Part shown: positions 9,519 through 18,572 of the stretch, piece by piece | How positions within the stretch are numbered: the stretch's first letter is position 1 | Layout of the letters: the number at the start of each line of letters is the position of its first letter | Assembly: GCF_009707125.1 (NCBI RefSeq) | Contig: NZ_WLVL01000037.1 | Span: forward strand, 124,001 to 188,000 | DNA: 64,000 bases | From: Arsenicicoccus cauae | Lineage (GTDB): Bacteria > Actinomycetota > Actinomycetes > Actinomycetales > Dermatophilaceae | Reading direction: 5' to 3' | Program-made: the position numbers and the translations under genes | Notes under the pieces: model-generated | What the model was told of the DNA's origin: nothing | Databases searched by the model: none | Seen by the model: the letters and a program-made list of their open reading frames with translations, nothing else

Positions 9519-10298
9519 TCAGCGGGCGCGGACGAAGGGGTTGGACAGCGTCCCGATCCCCTCGACCTCCACCTCGACGCGCTGCCCCTCCTGCACCGGC
9601 CCGACGCCGGCAGGGGTACCGGTCAGGATCACGTCCCCCGGCAGCAGCGTGAACGACTGGGAGACATAGGAGATCAGCGTCGCGACGTCGAAGATCAGGT
9701 CGCGGGTCGATCCGTCCTGCACCGTCCGCCCGTCGAGGCGTGTCTGCACCCGCAGGTCGCTCGGGTCCAGCGTGGTCTCGATCCACGGGCCCAGCGGCTT
9801 CGAGCCGTCGAACCCCTTGGCGCGCGACCACTGCCCGTCGGACTTTTGGTGGTCGCGGGCGGTGACGTCGTTGGCGCACGTGTAGCCGAAGACGGTCGCC
9901 AGCGCGAGCTCGGGCTCGACGTTGCGCACCATCTTGCCGATGACGACGGCCAGCTCGCCCTCGTAGTGGATGTTGCTGCTGGTCGCCAGCATCGGCACCG
10001 GGTCACCCGGCCCGCTCACCGCGGTGTTGGGCACCAGGAACATCAGGGGCTCCGTGGGCAGGTCGTTGCCCATCTCCTTGGCGTGCTCGGCATAGTTGCG
10101 GCCGATGCCGATCACCTTGCTGCGCGGGATCACCGGGGCGAGCAGCCGGACGTCGTCCAGCGGGTAGCGCTGCCCCGTGTAGGTGATCTGCTGGTAGATC
10201 GGGTCGCCGCCGATCTGGGCGACGACGAGGTCGTCACCCTCCTGCTCGACGACGCCGAAGGCCGGATCTTCCCCAAGGGTGAATCTCGCGATACGCAC
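9519..10298 (-). CDS. Fumarylacetoacetate hydrolase (FAH) family protein
   Basis: A 259-residue enzyme of the FAH fold (COG0179). It carries the metal-binding signature HYEGELAVVIGK and the later GYTCANDVTARDHQ, with the acidic residues that bind Mg or Mn. Members act as acylpyruvases, oxaloacetate decarboxylases or isomerases of ring-cleavage products, so a precise reaction cannot be named. In mycobacteria the corresponding gene is also next to gltX, and it is often labelled 2-hydroxyhepta-2,4-diene-1,7-dioate isomerase. The start is a GTG; the N-terminus MRIARFTLGED is normal for the family. Confidence 0.88.
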   Translation of the reverse strand: MRIARFTLGEDPAFGVVEQEGDDLVVAQIGGDPIYQQITYTGQRYPLDDVRLLAPVIPRSKVIGIGRNYAEHAKEMGNDLPTEPLMFLVPNTAVSGPGDPVPMLATSSNIHYEGELAVVIGKMVRNVEPELALATVFGYTCANDVTARDHQKSDGQWSRAKGFDGSKPLGPWIETTLDPSDLRVQTRLDGRTVQDGSTRDLIFDVATLISYVSQSFTLLPGDVILTGTPAGVGPVQEGQRVEVEVEGIGTLSNPFVRAR

Positions 10299-10305
10299 AA
10301 CCCCA

Positions 10306-10322
10306 ACCTACCCCCGGTAGGT
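10306..10322. repeat. Perfect 17-nt palindrome, single copy here (also found at 38164-38279)
   Basis: The sequence ACCTACCCCCGGTAGGT forms a 7-bp stem around CCC. It overlaps the stop codon of the DUF1992 gene and lies 8 nt upstream of the FAH-family start codon on the minus strand. The identical 17-mer recurs at 38263-38279, with near-identical copies at 38164 and 38214. It may be a short terminator, an operator or part of a repeat family. Confidence 0.6.
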
Positions 10323-10823
10323 GCGCAGCAGGCGCCGCCACCACACCGCGGCCCGACGCTCCGCCTCGGCCTGCTCCCACCCTCGCCGCTCGTCCTCCGC
10401 CCGGGCCCGTGCCTGCTCCTCCACCTGGCGGCGGTGCTCGCGCCATACGGCCACCGTCTCCTCGACGTCGAGGACCTTGGCGATGGGCGGCATCTGCGGG
10501 CCGGCCGCGGGACGCAGTCGGTCCAGCTTGACCCGCCGGTTGTAGTCCTCGACGATCGCGCGCACCGACTCCTCGCGCGGCACGTCCCGCAGCGTGGCCG
10601 GCATGTCGTGAGCCTCCTTGCGCAGCGCCATGGTCGGGTTCATCGCGCCGGTCAGGTCGAGCTGCTCGCGCTCGATCAACCCGTTGATCCACCAGTCCTC
10701 GTGGTAGGGCCGGTCGAGGCTGGGCAGCGGCTTGCCCGCGCCGGGAAGGTTGTCGAGCTCCCCACGCTCCTGGGCCTCCCGGATGCGCCTCTCCGCGATG
10801 GTCTCGACGTGGTGCGGGTCCAT
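10308..10823 (-). CDS. DUF1992 (DnaJC28-like) domain protein
   Basis: A 171-residue cytoplasmic protein of unknown role. The signature ERRIREAQERGELDNLPGAGKPL is followed by RPYHEDWWINGLIEREQ, which defines the DUF1992/DnaJ-homologue-subfamily-C-member-28 domain. No J-domain is present. The C-terminal third is rich in Arg, Glu and Ala and probably helical. The ATG at 10823 (MDPHHVET) is used because the conserved domain begins directly there; the in-frame extension upstream is low-complexity. It is divergent from the glycosylase-like gene at 10868. Only 9 nt separate its stop from the FAH-family gene downstream on the same strand, suggesting co-transcription. Confidence 0.85.
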   Translation of the reverse strand: MDPHHVETIAERRIREAQERGELDNLPGAGKPLPSLDRPYHEDWWINGLIEREQLDLTGAMNPTMALRKEAHDMPATLRDVPREESVRAIVEDYNRRVKLDRLRPAAGPQMPPIAKVLDVEETVAVWREHRRQVEEQARARAEDERRGWEQAEAERRAAVWWRRLLRTYRG

Positions 10824-10867
10824 CGGCCCATTGTCCCACCGACGCGGCGCGCACCTAGGATCGGCGG

Positions 10868-11734
10868 GTGGACGTGCTGACCCGGGCCGAGTGGGAGCCG
10901 CTCGCCGCCGCCCACCGGGCGCGGGCCGAAGCGGCGACGTCGCCGCACCTGGCGCGACGTGCACGAGGCGAGAAGCACCCGGTCGAGGACTTCCTGTTCG
11001 AGTACTACGGTTTCCGCCCAGGCCATCTCGCGCGTTGGCACCCGGGTCCTGGTGTGGCGCTGACGGACTCGCCGGAGCACGCGGCCTGGTCCTCTTACGT
11101 CACCTCGGCGGGGCTCACCTCGCTCGACGTGCCGTCGTATGCCGAGAAGCGTGGCGCCACCGTGAGATTCGTCCGCGACCTGCTGGCCCGCACCCACGGG
11201 CGCGAGGCCCGCTTCGGGTGCTTCGGGCTGCACGAGTGGGCGATGGTCTACCGCATCCCGCGGGACGAGGTGCGGCACGGCTCGCTGCCGCTGCGGCTCG
11301 GGCACGCCGGCACCGACGCGGTGGTGGAGGCCCACGACATCCGCTGCTCGCACTTCGACGCCTACCGCTTCTTCACCCCGGCCGCGGTGGGTCGCAACGA
11401 GATCCGCCCCACCCGCGAGACGGTCCGGGACCACGAGCAGCCCGGCTGCCTGCACGGCGGGGCGATGGATCTCTACCGCTGGGCGTTCAAGCTGGCGCCC
11501 GGCATCCCGGGTGACCTGGTCCTCGACTGCTTCGAGATCGCCCGCGAGGCAAGGCTGCTGGACATGATGAGCTCGCCCTACGACACGGAGTCTCTGGGGT
11601 TGCCCAACATCGCGATCGAGACGCCCCAGGGCAAGGCGGAGCACGTGCACCGGCAGCGCGCCATCAGCGAGGCCGCGGCGCCGGTGCGGGAGCGACTGAT
11701 CGCGGCGTGCGACGCCCTGATCGCCCCGACCTGA
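10868..11734 (+). CDS. Conserved actinobacterial protein, often annotated 3-methyladenine DNA glycosylase
   Basis: A 288-residue soluble protein. The segment RRARGEKHPVEDFLFEYY followed by RPGHLARWHPG is typical of an actinobacterial family that databases often label 3-methyladenine DNA glycosylase. I do not see a helix-hairpin-helix motif of the AlkA type, and the label has weak experimental support as far as I know. Histidines and cysteines are scattered (FGCFGLHEWAMVYR; HDIRCSHFDAYRFF), leaving metal binding possible. The start is set by the window between the divergent DUF1992 promoter and the conserved N-terminus. It converges on cimA. Confidence 0.7.
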   Translation: MDVLTRAEWEPLAAAHRARAEAATSPHLARRARGEKHPVEDFLFEYYGFRPGHLARWHPGPGVALTDSPEHAAWSSYVTSAGLTSLDVPSYAEKRGATVRFVRDLLARTHGREARFGCFGLHEWAMVYRIPRDEVRHGSLPLRLGHAGTDAVVEAHDIRCSHFDAYRFFTPAAVGRNEIRPTRETVRDHEQPGCLHGGAMDLYRWAFKLAPGIPGDLVLDCFEIAREARLLDMMSSPYDTESLGLPNIAIETPQGKAEHVHRQRAISEAAAPVRERLIAACDALIAPT

Positions 11735-11841
11735 GCCGCGTGGCCGTGGCTGTGGCTGAGCCGCCACCTGCGCCATCCACCGGGCGGCCCGCCCGTGATG
11801 CTCGTGCTCGGCCCCCGAGGCGGCGCTGTGCAGCCTGGCCG

Positions 11842-13428
11842 TCAGCGGACGGGCACGCCGGCGCTGTGCAGGCCATAGGTCAGCCCGTCCAGCAGCGCCA
11901 TCCAGGACGCCTCGACGATGTTGGCGGCGACGCCCACCGTGGTCCACGACTGGTTGTCGTCGGCCATCTCGATGAGCACGCGGGTCACGGCGTCCGAGCC
12001 GTGCGCGGAGTCGAGGATGCGGACCTTGTAGTCCACGAGCTCGACACCGTCGATCTCGGGGTAGACGCCGACGAGGGCGTGGCGCAGCCCCTCGTCGAGC
12101 GCGTTGACCGGGCCGTTGCCCTCACCGGTGGCGACGAGCCGGCGCCCGCCGGCGCGCAGCTTGACGGTCGCCTCCGACACGGCCACCCCATCGCCGCGCG
12201 CCTCGGCGATGACCCGCCAGGACTCGACCTCGCAGTAGGAGATCGGCTCCCCGCTGACCTCGCGGCGCAGCAGCAGCTCGAAGGACGCGTCGGCGGCGTC
12301 GAAGGTCCAGCCGCGCAGCTCGAGGTCCTTGACCAGCGCCACGATCCGCGCCTGCACCTCCCCCTGGCCGGCCAGGTCCAGCCCGAGCTCGCGCGCCCGC
12401 AGCTCGATGGACGCCCGACCGGCCATGTCGGACACCAGGGTTCGCATCCGGTTGCCGACCGAGGAGGGGTCGGCGTGCTGGTAGAGGTCGGGGTCGACCT
12501 TGAGCGCCGACGCGTGCAGCCCCGCCTTGTGCGCGAACGCGGACGACCCGACGTACGGCTGTCGGCCGTAGGGGGTGATGTTGGTGATCTCGCTGATGGA
12601 GTGGGAGATCCGCGAGGCCTCGGCGAGCTGGGCGTCGGCCACGACGGGGCGGGCGAGCTTGAGCTGCAGGTTGCTGATGATGGTGAGCAGGTCCGCGTTG
12701 CCGGTGCGCTCGCCATACCCGTTGACGGTGCCCTGCACCTGCACGACGCCCGCGTCGACCGCCGCGAGGGAGTTGGCGACGGCGCAGCCGGTGTCGTTGT
12801 GGCAGTGGATGCCCAGGGGCGCGCCCGTGGTGCGGGTGACGTCGTCGACCACGTCGGCGGTCTGCGAGGGCAGCATCCCGCCGTTGGTGTCGCACAGCGC
12901 CACCACCTCGGCCCCGGACTCGACCGCGGCCCGCACCGCCTCCAGCGCGTAGGCGCGGTCCAGCTGGTAGCCGTCGAAGAAGTGCTCGGCGTCGAGGAAC
13001 ACGCGCCGACCCTCCCCCACGAGGAAGGTCACCGTGTCGCGGATCATGGCGAGGTTCTCCTCGAGCGTGGTGCGCAGCGCCTGCTCCACGTGCCGGGTGT
13101 GCGCCTTGGCGACGAGGGTGATCGCCGGCGCACCGGAGTCGAGCAACGCTCGCACCTGCGCGTCGCTGTGCGCCTGTCCGCCCGCCTTGCGCGTGGCGCC
13201 GAAGGCGGTCAGCACCGCGTTGTGCAGCCGCAGATCCTTTGCCCCGGCGAAGAACTCGGTGTCTCGCGGGTTGGCGCCGGGCCAGCCGCCCTCGATGAAC
13301 CCCACGCCCAGCTCGTCCAGGTGCCGCGCGATCGCGATCTTGTCCTGGACCGTCAGGTGCAGCCCCTCCTGCTGGGCGCCGTCGCGCAGGGTGGTGTCGT
13401 AGACCTGCAGTGCGGGCCGGTCTCCCAT
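11842..13428 (-). CDS. cimA: (R)-citramalate synthase
   Basis: A 528-residue enzyme condensing acetyl-CoA with pyruvate to citramalate, giving a threonine-independent route to isoleucine. The catalytic TIM barrel opens with YDTTLRDGAQQEG and contains HCHNDTGCAVANSLAAVDAG and VQGTVNGYGERTGNADL, as in the CimA/LeuA/homocitrate synthase family. The C-terminal part (from about residue 390) is the LeuA-type allosteric dimer domain, expected to sense isoleucine. The length and the GYGERTGNADL motif favour CimA over LeuA. The ATG at 13428 places the conserved barrel at residue 10. It shares this region with ilvE, leuB and ilvBNC, all for branched-chain amino acids. Confidence 0.88.
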   Translation of the reverse strand: MGDRPALQVYDTTLRDGAQQEGLHLTVQDKIAIARHLDELGVGFIEGGWPGANPRDTEFFAGAKDLRLHNAVLTAFGATRKAGGQAHSDAQVRALLDSGAPAITLVAKAHTRHVEQALRTTLEENLAMIRDTVTFLVGEGRRVFLDAEHFFDGYQLDRAYALEAVRAAVESGAEVVALCDTNGGMLPSQTADVVDDVTRTTGAPLGIHCHNDTGCAVANSLAAVDAGVVQVQGTVNGYGERTGNADLLTIISNLQLKLARPVVADAQLAEASRISHSISEITNITPYGRQPYVGSSAFAHKAGLHASALKVDPDLYQHADPSSVGNRMRTLVSDMAGRASIELRARELGLDLAGQGEVQARIVALVKDLELRGWTFDAADASFELLLRREVSGEPISYCEVESWRVIAEARGDGVAVSEATVKLRAGGRRLVATGEGNGPVNALDEGLRHALVGVYPEIDGVELVDYKVRILDSAHGSDAVTRVLIEMADDNQSWTTVGVAANIVEASWMALLDGLTYGLHSAGVPVR

Positions 13429-13502
13429 GGCTCGTCCTCTCGGGCAGGGGGCGGTGGTCCGGCCCATGATGACGGCGTATGCCGCTCCCCCGCCTCCTCG
13501 TC

Positions 13503-14222
13503 TCACCGCCTCGCGGCCGCCACCAGGGCGTCGAAGAGGGCGGGGTCGGTCCCCGCCTCGGGGTGCCACTGCACGGCGAGGCAGAAGTCCGCGTCCGGGT
13601 CCTCCATGCCCTCGAGGGTGCCGTCCGCCGCCCACGCCGTGGCCTCGTAGCCGGGGTGGGTCAGCACCGACTGGTGGTGGTAGGTCGGCACCTCCGCCTG
13701 CTCCCCGACCAGCCGCGCGAGCCGCGACCCGGGTCGCAGCGACACGGGATGCGTCCCGAACACCCCTGGTGCCGGCGAGTGCTCGTCGTGCCCGACCCGG
13801 TCGGGGACGTGCTGCTCGAGCGTCCCACCCGCCTGGACCGCCATGACCTGCATCCCGCGGCAGATCCCGAGCAGGGGCAGGCCGCGCCGGCGGGCCTCGG
13901 CGACCAGCAGCAGCTCGGTCTCGTCGCGGTCCGGGCGGGCCTCCTGCACCGACGGATGCGGTTGCGCGCCATACCGGCTCGCCTCCACGTCGACGCCACC
14001 GCTGATGATCAGGGCGTCCACGCGGTCCAGCCAGCCCCCGACCACCTGCGGGGTGACGTCGAACCGTGGCACGAGCAGGACGGGCAGGGCGCCCGCCCGC
14101 TCGACCGCGAGGGTGTAGTCCCGCGGCAGCACCGCGGACGGCTGGTCGACCCAGGGCGGCCGCGAGACCTCCTCGACATAGGTCGTCAGCGCGACGATCG
14201 GCGCGTCAGAGCGGGGTGACAT
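13503..14222 (-). CDS. Class I glutamine amidotransferase-like gamma-glutamyl hydrolase (PuuD-like)
   Basis: A 239-residue enzyme of the peptidase C26 / PuuD family, which cleaves gamma-glutamyl amides. The nucleophile elbow is GICRGMQVM and the catalytic His-Glu pair is in AVQWHPEAG. DALIISGGVDVEASRYG is the usual oxyanion region. As the last gene of the operon it would release the product acid from glutamate. The ATG at 14222 overlaps the end of the SDR gene by 17 nt. In the gamma-glutamylputrescine pathway of E. coli the same role is played by PuuD; here the real substrate depends on the ligase upstream. Confidence 0.88.
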   Translation of the reverse strand: MSPRSDAPIVALTTYVEEVSRPPWVDQPSAVLPRDYTLAVERAGALPVLLVPRFDVTPQVVGGWLDRVDALIISGGVDVEASRYGAQPHPSVQEARPDRDETELLLVAEARRRGLPLLGICRGMQVMAVQAGGTLEQHVPDRVGHDEHSPAPGVFGTHPVSLRPGSRLARLVGEQAEVPTYHHQSVLTHPGYEATAWAADGTLEGMEDPDADFCLAVQWHPEAGTDPALFDALVAAARR

Positions 14223-14973
14223 AGGCGCCCGAGATCCCGCCGTCGACGAGGAACTGCGACGCGGTGATGAAGGAGGACTCGTCGCTGGCGAGGAAGACCA
14301 CGGCGTCGGCGAGCTCCTCCGGCTCGGCGAACCGGCCCATGGGGATGTGGACCATCCGCCGGGCGGCCCGCTCGGGGTCCTTGGCAAAGAGCTCCTGCAG
14401 CAGCGGGGTGTTGACCGGGCCGGGGCACAGCGCGTTGACGCGCACCCCCTCACGGGCGAACTGCACGCCGAGCTCGCGGGACATGGACAGCACCCCGCCC
14501 TTGCTGGCGGTATAGGAGATCTGGGAGGTCGCTGCCCCCATCACGGCGACGAAAGACGCTGTGTTGATGATGGATCCGCGCTTCTGCTCGAGCATGTAGG
14601 GCAGCGCGGCCTTGCAGCACAGGTAGACGCTGGTGAGGTTGACCTCCTGCACCTTGCGCCACGCGTCGAGGTCGGTGGTGAGGATCGAGTCGTCCTCGGG
14701 CGGGGAGATCCCGGCGTTGTTGAAGGCCACGTCGACCGAGCCGTAGGTGTCGAACGCGGTGCGGAACAGTGCCTCCACCTGCTCGGCGTCCGTCACGTCG
14801 CACTCCACGAAGAGCCCGTCGACCTCCTGCGCCACGCGCGGGCCGTGGGTGGTGTCGAGGTCGCCGACGACGACGCGGGCCCCCTCCTCGGCGAACCGCC
14901 GGACGGTGGCGAGTCCGATGCCGCTGCAGCCGCCGGTGATCACGGCGACCTTTCCTTGGAGTCGAGCACCCAT
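14206..14973 (-). CDS. Short-chain dehydrogenase/reductase (SDR)
   Basis: A 255-residue classical SDR using NAD(H) or NADP(H). The cofactor motif is TGGCSGIG at residues 14-21, NNAG follows at about residue 90, and the catalytic Tyr-Lys pair is in YTASKGG. GDLD after the second strand (acidic residue at the strand end) favours NAD over NADP. It has a clear ribosome binding site (AAAGGAA) before the ATG at 14973. Its place between the aldehyde dehydrogenase and the amidotransferase suggests it oxidises an alcohol intermediate of the same pathway. Confidence 0.88.
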   Translation of the reverse strand: MGARLQGKVAVITGGCSGIGLATVRRFAEEGARVVVGDLDTTHGPRVAQEVDGLFVECDVTDAEQVEALFRTAFDTYGSVDVAFNNAGISPPEDDSILTTDLDAWRKVQEVNLTSVYLCCKAALPYMLEQKRGSIINTASFVAVMGAATSQISYTASKGGVLSMSRELGVQFAREGVRVNALCPGPVNTPLLQELFAKDPERAARRMVHIPMGRFAEPEELADAVVFLASDESSFITASQFLVDGGISGAYVTPL

Positions 14974-15056
14974 GGTGGGCAGTTCCTTTCGTCGATGCCT
15001 GGGATGGCTGGTGGTGAGCGGGTCGATCAGGTCGTATGCCGTGCCGGGAGCCGGCG

Positions 15057-16421
15057 TCACGCGTCGGCGATGAAGACGTTCTTGACCTCGGTGAAGGAGT
15101 CGAGCGCGTCCGGGCCGAGCTCGCGGCCCAGCCCGGACTGCTTGAAGCCGCCGAAGGGCGTCGAGTAGCGCACGCTGGAGTGGGAGTTCACCGACAGGTT
15201 GCCGGCCTGGACCGCGCGGGACACCCGCAGCGCCCGGCCCACGTCGCGGGTCCAGATGGACCCGGACAGGCCGTAGGCCGTGTCGTTGGCCATGCGGATC
15301 GCGTCGGCCTCGTCGTCGAAGGGCAGCACCGCCACGACGGGGCCGAAGATCTCCTCCTGCCACACAGGGTCGGTCGTGGCGCGCGGCAGGACGACGGTCG
15401 GGGCGTACCAGTGGCCCCCGCCGTCGGGGCGCGTGCCCCGGAAGGCCACGTCGACGTCCGCCCCCTCGACGTAGGCCGAGACGCGGTCGCGGTGCTCGGC
15501 GCTGACGAGCGGACCCATCTGCGTGGCCTCGTCGCCCGGGTCGGCCACCACGACGCCCTTCACCGCCGGCTCGAAACGCTCCATGAAGGCGTCGAGGACA
15601 CTGCGCTGCACCAGGATCCGGCTGCGGGCGCAGCAGTCCTGGCCGGCGTTGTCGAAGACACCCATCGGGGCGCTGGCGGCGGCCTGGTCGAGGTCCGCGT
15701 CCGCGAAGACGATGTTGGCGGACTTGCCGCCGAGCTCGAGGGTGATGCGCTTGATCCGGTCGGCGGCGCCGCGCATGATGCGCTGCCCCACGGCGGTCGA
15801 CCCGGTGAAGCAGACCTTGGCGACGTCGTCATGGGTGACGAACCGCTCCCCCACGACCGAGCCCTTGCCGGGCAGGATCGTCAGGACGTGCTCGGGGAGC
15901 CCGGCCTGCAGGGCGAGCTCGCCGATCCGGATGGCGGTCAGCGGGGTCAGCTCGGCCGGCTTGAGGACGACGGCGTTGCCCGCGGCGAGGGCCGGCGCGA
16001 GGCCCCATCCGGCGATGGGCATGGGGAAGTTCCACGGGACGATGACCCCGACGACGCCGAGCGGCTCCTTGAAGGTCACGTCGAGACCGCCGGCCACAGG
16101 GATCTGCCTGCCGCACAGGCGTTCTGGGGCGGCGGCGTAGTAGTGCAGGACGTCGCGGACGTTGCCCGCCTCCCAGCGGGCGTTGCCGATCGTGTGGCCG
16201 GCGTTGGCGACCTCCAGCCGGGCCAGCTCCTCCACGTGGTCGTCCACCACGTCGGCGAAGTGCCGCAGCAGGCGTCCGCGGTCGGCCGGCGGCATACCGG
16301 CCCAGGCGCGCTGGGCGGTGACGGCCCGGGCGATCGCCTCGTCGGTCGCCTCCTCGTCGACGAGCTCGACCTCCCGCAGCCGCTCGCCGGTGGCGGGGTT
16401 GATGATCTCGTGGGTCGTCAC
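15057..16421 (-). CDS. NAD(P)-dependent aldehyde dehydrogenase
   Basis: A 454-residue ALDH superfamily enzyme. VPWNFPMP (130 region), the general base Glu229 in LELGGKSA, and the catalytic cysteine in GQDCCARSR (Cys263) are all present. The C-terminal YGLSGSIWTRD and PFGGFKQSGLGRELG complete the signature. It should oxidise an aldehyde produced in the amine-degradation pathway, by context a gamma-glutamyl-amino aldehyde. The start is a GTG one nucleotide after the stop of the glutamine-synthetase-like gene, so they are in one operon and probably coupled. Confidence 0.92.
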   Translation of the reverse strand: MTTHEIINPATGERLREVELVDEEATDEAIARAVTAQRAWAGMPPADRGRLLRHFADVVDDHVEELARLEVANAGHTIGNARWEAGNVRDVLHYYAAAPERLCGRQIPVAGGLDVTFKEPLGVVGVIVPWNFPMPIAGWGLAPALAAGNAVVLKPAELTPLTAIRIGELALQAGLPEHVLTILPGKGSVVGERFVTHDDVAKVCFTGSTAVGQRIMRGAADRIKRITLELGGKSANIVFADADLDQAAASAPMGVFDNAGQDCCARSRILVQRSVLDAFMERFEPAVKGVVVADPGDEATQMGPLVSAEHRDRVSAYVEGADVDVAFRGTRPDGGGHWYAPTVVLPRATTDPVWQEEIFGPVVAVLPFDDEADAIRMANDTAYGLSGSIWTRDVGRALRVSRAVQAGNLSVNSHSSVRYSTPFGGFKQSGLGRELGPDALDSFTEVKNVFIADA

Positions 16422-16422
16422 G

Positions 16423-17787
16423 TCACAGCCTCTCGAATCCTCGGATGCGTTCCCAGTCGGTCACAGCGGCCCCGAACGCCGCGATCTCGACGTCTGCCGC
16501 GTGGACGTAGTGGTCCACCACGTCGTCCCCGAGCAGCCGCCGGGCCACCTCGGACCCGTCGAAGCGGTCGCGCGCCTGCTGCAGCGTGGCAGGCACGCGC
16601 TCGGCCCCCGACGTGTAGGCGTTGCCCACGAGCGCCGGTGCCAGCGTGAGCTGCTCGCGGATCCCGTGCAGGCCGCCCGCGAGCATGGCGGCGGTCGCCA
16701 GGTAGGGGTTCACGTCGCCGCCGGGCACGCGGTTCTCGACCCGGATGCCCTGCCCGTGACCGACCACCCGCAGCGCGCAGGTGCGGTTGTCGGTGCCCCA
16801 GGCGATGGCCGTGGGGGCGAAGGAGCCCTCGGCGAACCGTTTGTACGAGTTGATGTTCGGCGCGTAGAGGACGGTCAGGTCCGCCATGGTCGCCAGCACC
16901 CCGGCCATGAAGTGCTCGAACACCTCGCTGCGTCCACCCTCGCGGTCGGGGTCGGCGAAGACGTTGCGCCCCGCCTCGTCCTGCAGCGACAGGTGGATGT
17001 GGCAGGAGCTGCCCTCGCGCTCGTCATACTTGGCCATGAAGGTGAGCGACTGGCCGTGCTGGCCGGCGATCTCCTTGGCCGCGGTCTTGTAGACGGTGTG
17101 CGTGTCGCAGGTCCGGTGGACCTCCTCGTAGCGGAACACGATCTCGTGCTGGCCGAGGTTGCACTCCCCCTTGGCGCTCTCGACGACGGCGCCGCTGGCG
17201 TACATCGCGTTGCGGATGTCGCGCAGCAGCGGCTCGACCTTGGCGCCGCCGAGGATGGAGTAGTCGACGTTGTAGCGGTTGGCGGGCGTCAGCCCCTGGT
17301 AGCGGGCGTCCCAGGCCTGCTCGTAGGTGTCCTCGAAGACGATGAACTCCAGCTCGGTGCCGGCGTAGGCGCGGTAGCCGAGCTCGGCCGCGGCGTCCTG
17401 CTGGGCGCGCAGCACGGTCCGTGGGGCCTGCCGCACCCTCCCCGTCCCGTCCAGCCAGGACAGGTCGCACAGGATCGTCGCCGAGCCGGGGCAGCCCGGG
17501 GTGCGGCGCAGGCTGGCGAGGTCGAGGTCGAACATCATGTCGCCGTAGCCCTTCTCCCAGGAGGAGATGGCGTAGCCCTCGACGGTGTTCATCTCCACGT
17601 CCAGCGCGAGCAGGTAGTTGCACCCCTCGGTGCCGTCCTCCAGCACGTGGTCGAGGAAGAACTGCGGGTGCAGCCGCTTGCCGAGGAGGCGGCCCTGCAT
17701 GTCGGGGAAGGCGACGACGATCGTGTCGATGCTGCCGTCCTCGCACTCCTGCCGCAGCTGGTCCAGCGTGAGGGTGGGTGCTTTCAC
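16423..17787 (-). CDS. Glutamine-synthetase-family gamma-glutamyl-amine ligase (PuuA/GlnA3/GlnA4-like)
   Basis: A 454-residue member of the glutamine synthetase family. Active-site segments include AGTELEFIVFE, GECNLGQHEI, SSCHIHLSL, NSYKRF and VENRVPGGDVNPYLATAAMLAGG. The neighbouring permease, regulator, aldehyde dehydrogenase and amidotransferase argue that it gamma-glutamylates an amine rather than making glutamine. Streptomyces GlnA3 (polyamines) and GlnA4 (ethanolamine) are the nearest functional models known to me. The GTG start at 17787 overlaps the stop of the GntR gene (GTGA) and has AGGAGG 6 nt upstream. Confidence 0.88.
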   Translation of the reverse strand: MKAPTLTLDQLRQECEDGSIDTIVVAFPDMQGRLLGKRLHPQFFLDHVLEDGTEGCNYLLALDVEMNTVEGYAISSWEKGYGDMMFDLDLASLRRTPGCPGSATILCDLSWLDGTGRVRQAPRTVLRAQQDAAAELGYRAYAGTELEFIVFEDTYEQAWDARYQGLTPANRYNVDYSILGGAKVEPLLRDIRNAMYASGAVVESAKGECNLGQHEIVFRYEEVHRTCDTHTVYKTAAKEIAGQHGQSLTFMAKYDEREGSSCHIHLSLQDEAGRNVFADPDREGGRSEVFEHFMAGVLATMADLTVLYAPNINSYKRFAEGSFAPTAIAWGTDNRTCALRVVGHGQGIRVENRVPGGDVNPYLATAAMLAGGLHGIREQLTLAPALVGNAYTSGAERVPATLQQARDRFDGSEVARRLLGDDVVDHYVHAADVEIAAFGAAVTDWERIRGFERL

Positions 17788-18572
17788 GGGGTGCCTCCTG
17801 GTTGGGTGGGCGCGGGCGTGGTCGGGTGGGCGAGCAGGCCGCGCAGCAGCGCCGCCGTCTTGTCGCAGTGCTCCTCGGCAAGCTCGCGGGCGTCCTCGGG
17901 CTCGCCGGACAGGATCGCGTCCACGATGGCCGCGTGGTCGGCGTTGGAGTGCTCGATGTTGCGGGCCAGGACCGGTATGGCGGCCAGCAGCTGGTGCAGC
18001 ACCGACCGGGAACGACTCACCGCCTCCACGAGCGAGGCGCTGCCCGACAGCCCCGCGATCGCGAGGTGCAGGCGCGAGTCGGCCTGCCGGTGCTCGGCGG
18101 TGTCCCGGCCGCTCGCCTCGGCGACGTCGCGCAGGCACTCCTTGAGCCACCCCCGGTCCGCCGCGGGCAGCGCGCGCGACGCGGCGAGGTAGGCCGTGCC
18201 CGGCTCGACGACGCGCCGGAAGCCCAGGACATCCTCCAGGTCCGCCGTGACCCCGGCGAGGTCGGCCGACCCGGCGTCGTGGACGGCCCAGTCGTAGGTG
18301 ATGAAGCTGCCGCCACCGCGACCGCGCCGGGTCTCCACCATCCCGAGGTCCCGCAGCGTCGCGATGGCCTCCCGCAGCGTCACCCTGGAGACCCCGAGCC
18401 GCGCCGCGAGCTCGCGCTCCGGGGGCAGCTGGGAGCCGGCGGGCAGCACGCCGAGCCGCACGGCGGTGGCGAGCTGCTCCAGGGTCGCCTCGAAGGCCTG
18501 CCCCTCCCGGACCGGACGGAGCACCACCTCGGGGACCAGGTCCTGCGCCGGCACGGCCGTCGGCTGGGTCAA
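17784..18572 (-). CDS. GntR-family transcriptional regulator (FadR/FCD subfamily)
   Basis: A 262-residue regulator. The N-terminal winged helix reads LPPERELAARLGVSRVTLRE and then AIATLRDLGMVETRRGRGGG, the GntR signature. The C-terminal all-helical FCD ligand domain contains DVLGFRRVVEPGTAYLAA and a histidine-bearing segment NADHAAIVDAI consistent with metal/ligand binding. The start is taken as TTG at 18572, overlapping the permease stop (TTGA); a GTG at 18554 is an alternative. It sits inside the operon it presumably controls, between permease and ligase genes. Confidence 0.85.
   Translation of the reverse strand: MTQPTAVPAQDLVPEVVLRPVREGQAFEATLEQLATAVRLGVLPAGSQLPPERELAARLGVSRVTLREAIATLRDLGMVETRRGRGGGSFITYDWAVHDAGSADLAGVTADLEDVLGFRRVVEPGTAYLAASRALPAADRGWLKECLRDVAEASGRDTAEHRQADSRLHLAIAGLSGSASLVEAVSRSRSVLHQLLAAIPVLARNIEHSNADHAAIVDAILSGEPEDARELAEEHCDKTAALLRGLLAHPTTPAPTQPGGTP

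Noticed and set aside
11819-11872. Short direct repeat around GGCGCTGTGCAG near the end of cimA
   Set aside because: The two copies share only about 12-13 bases next to the stop codon and give no wider similarity; probably chance in GC-rich sequence.
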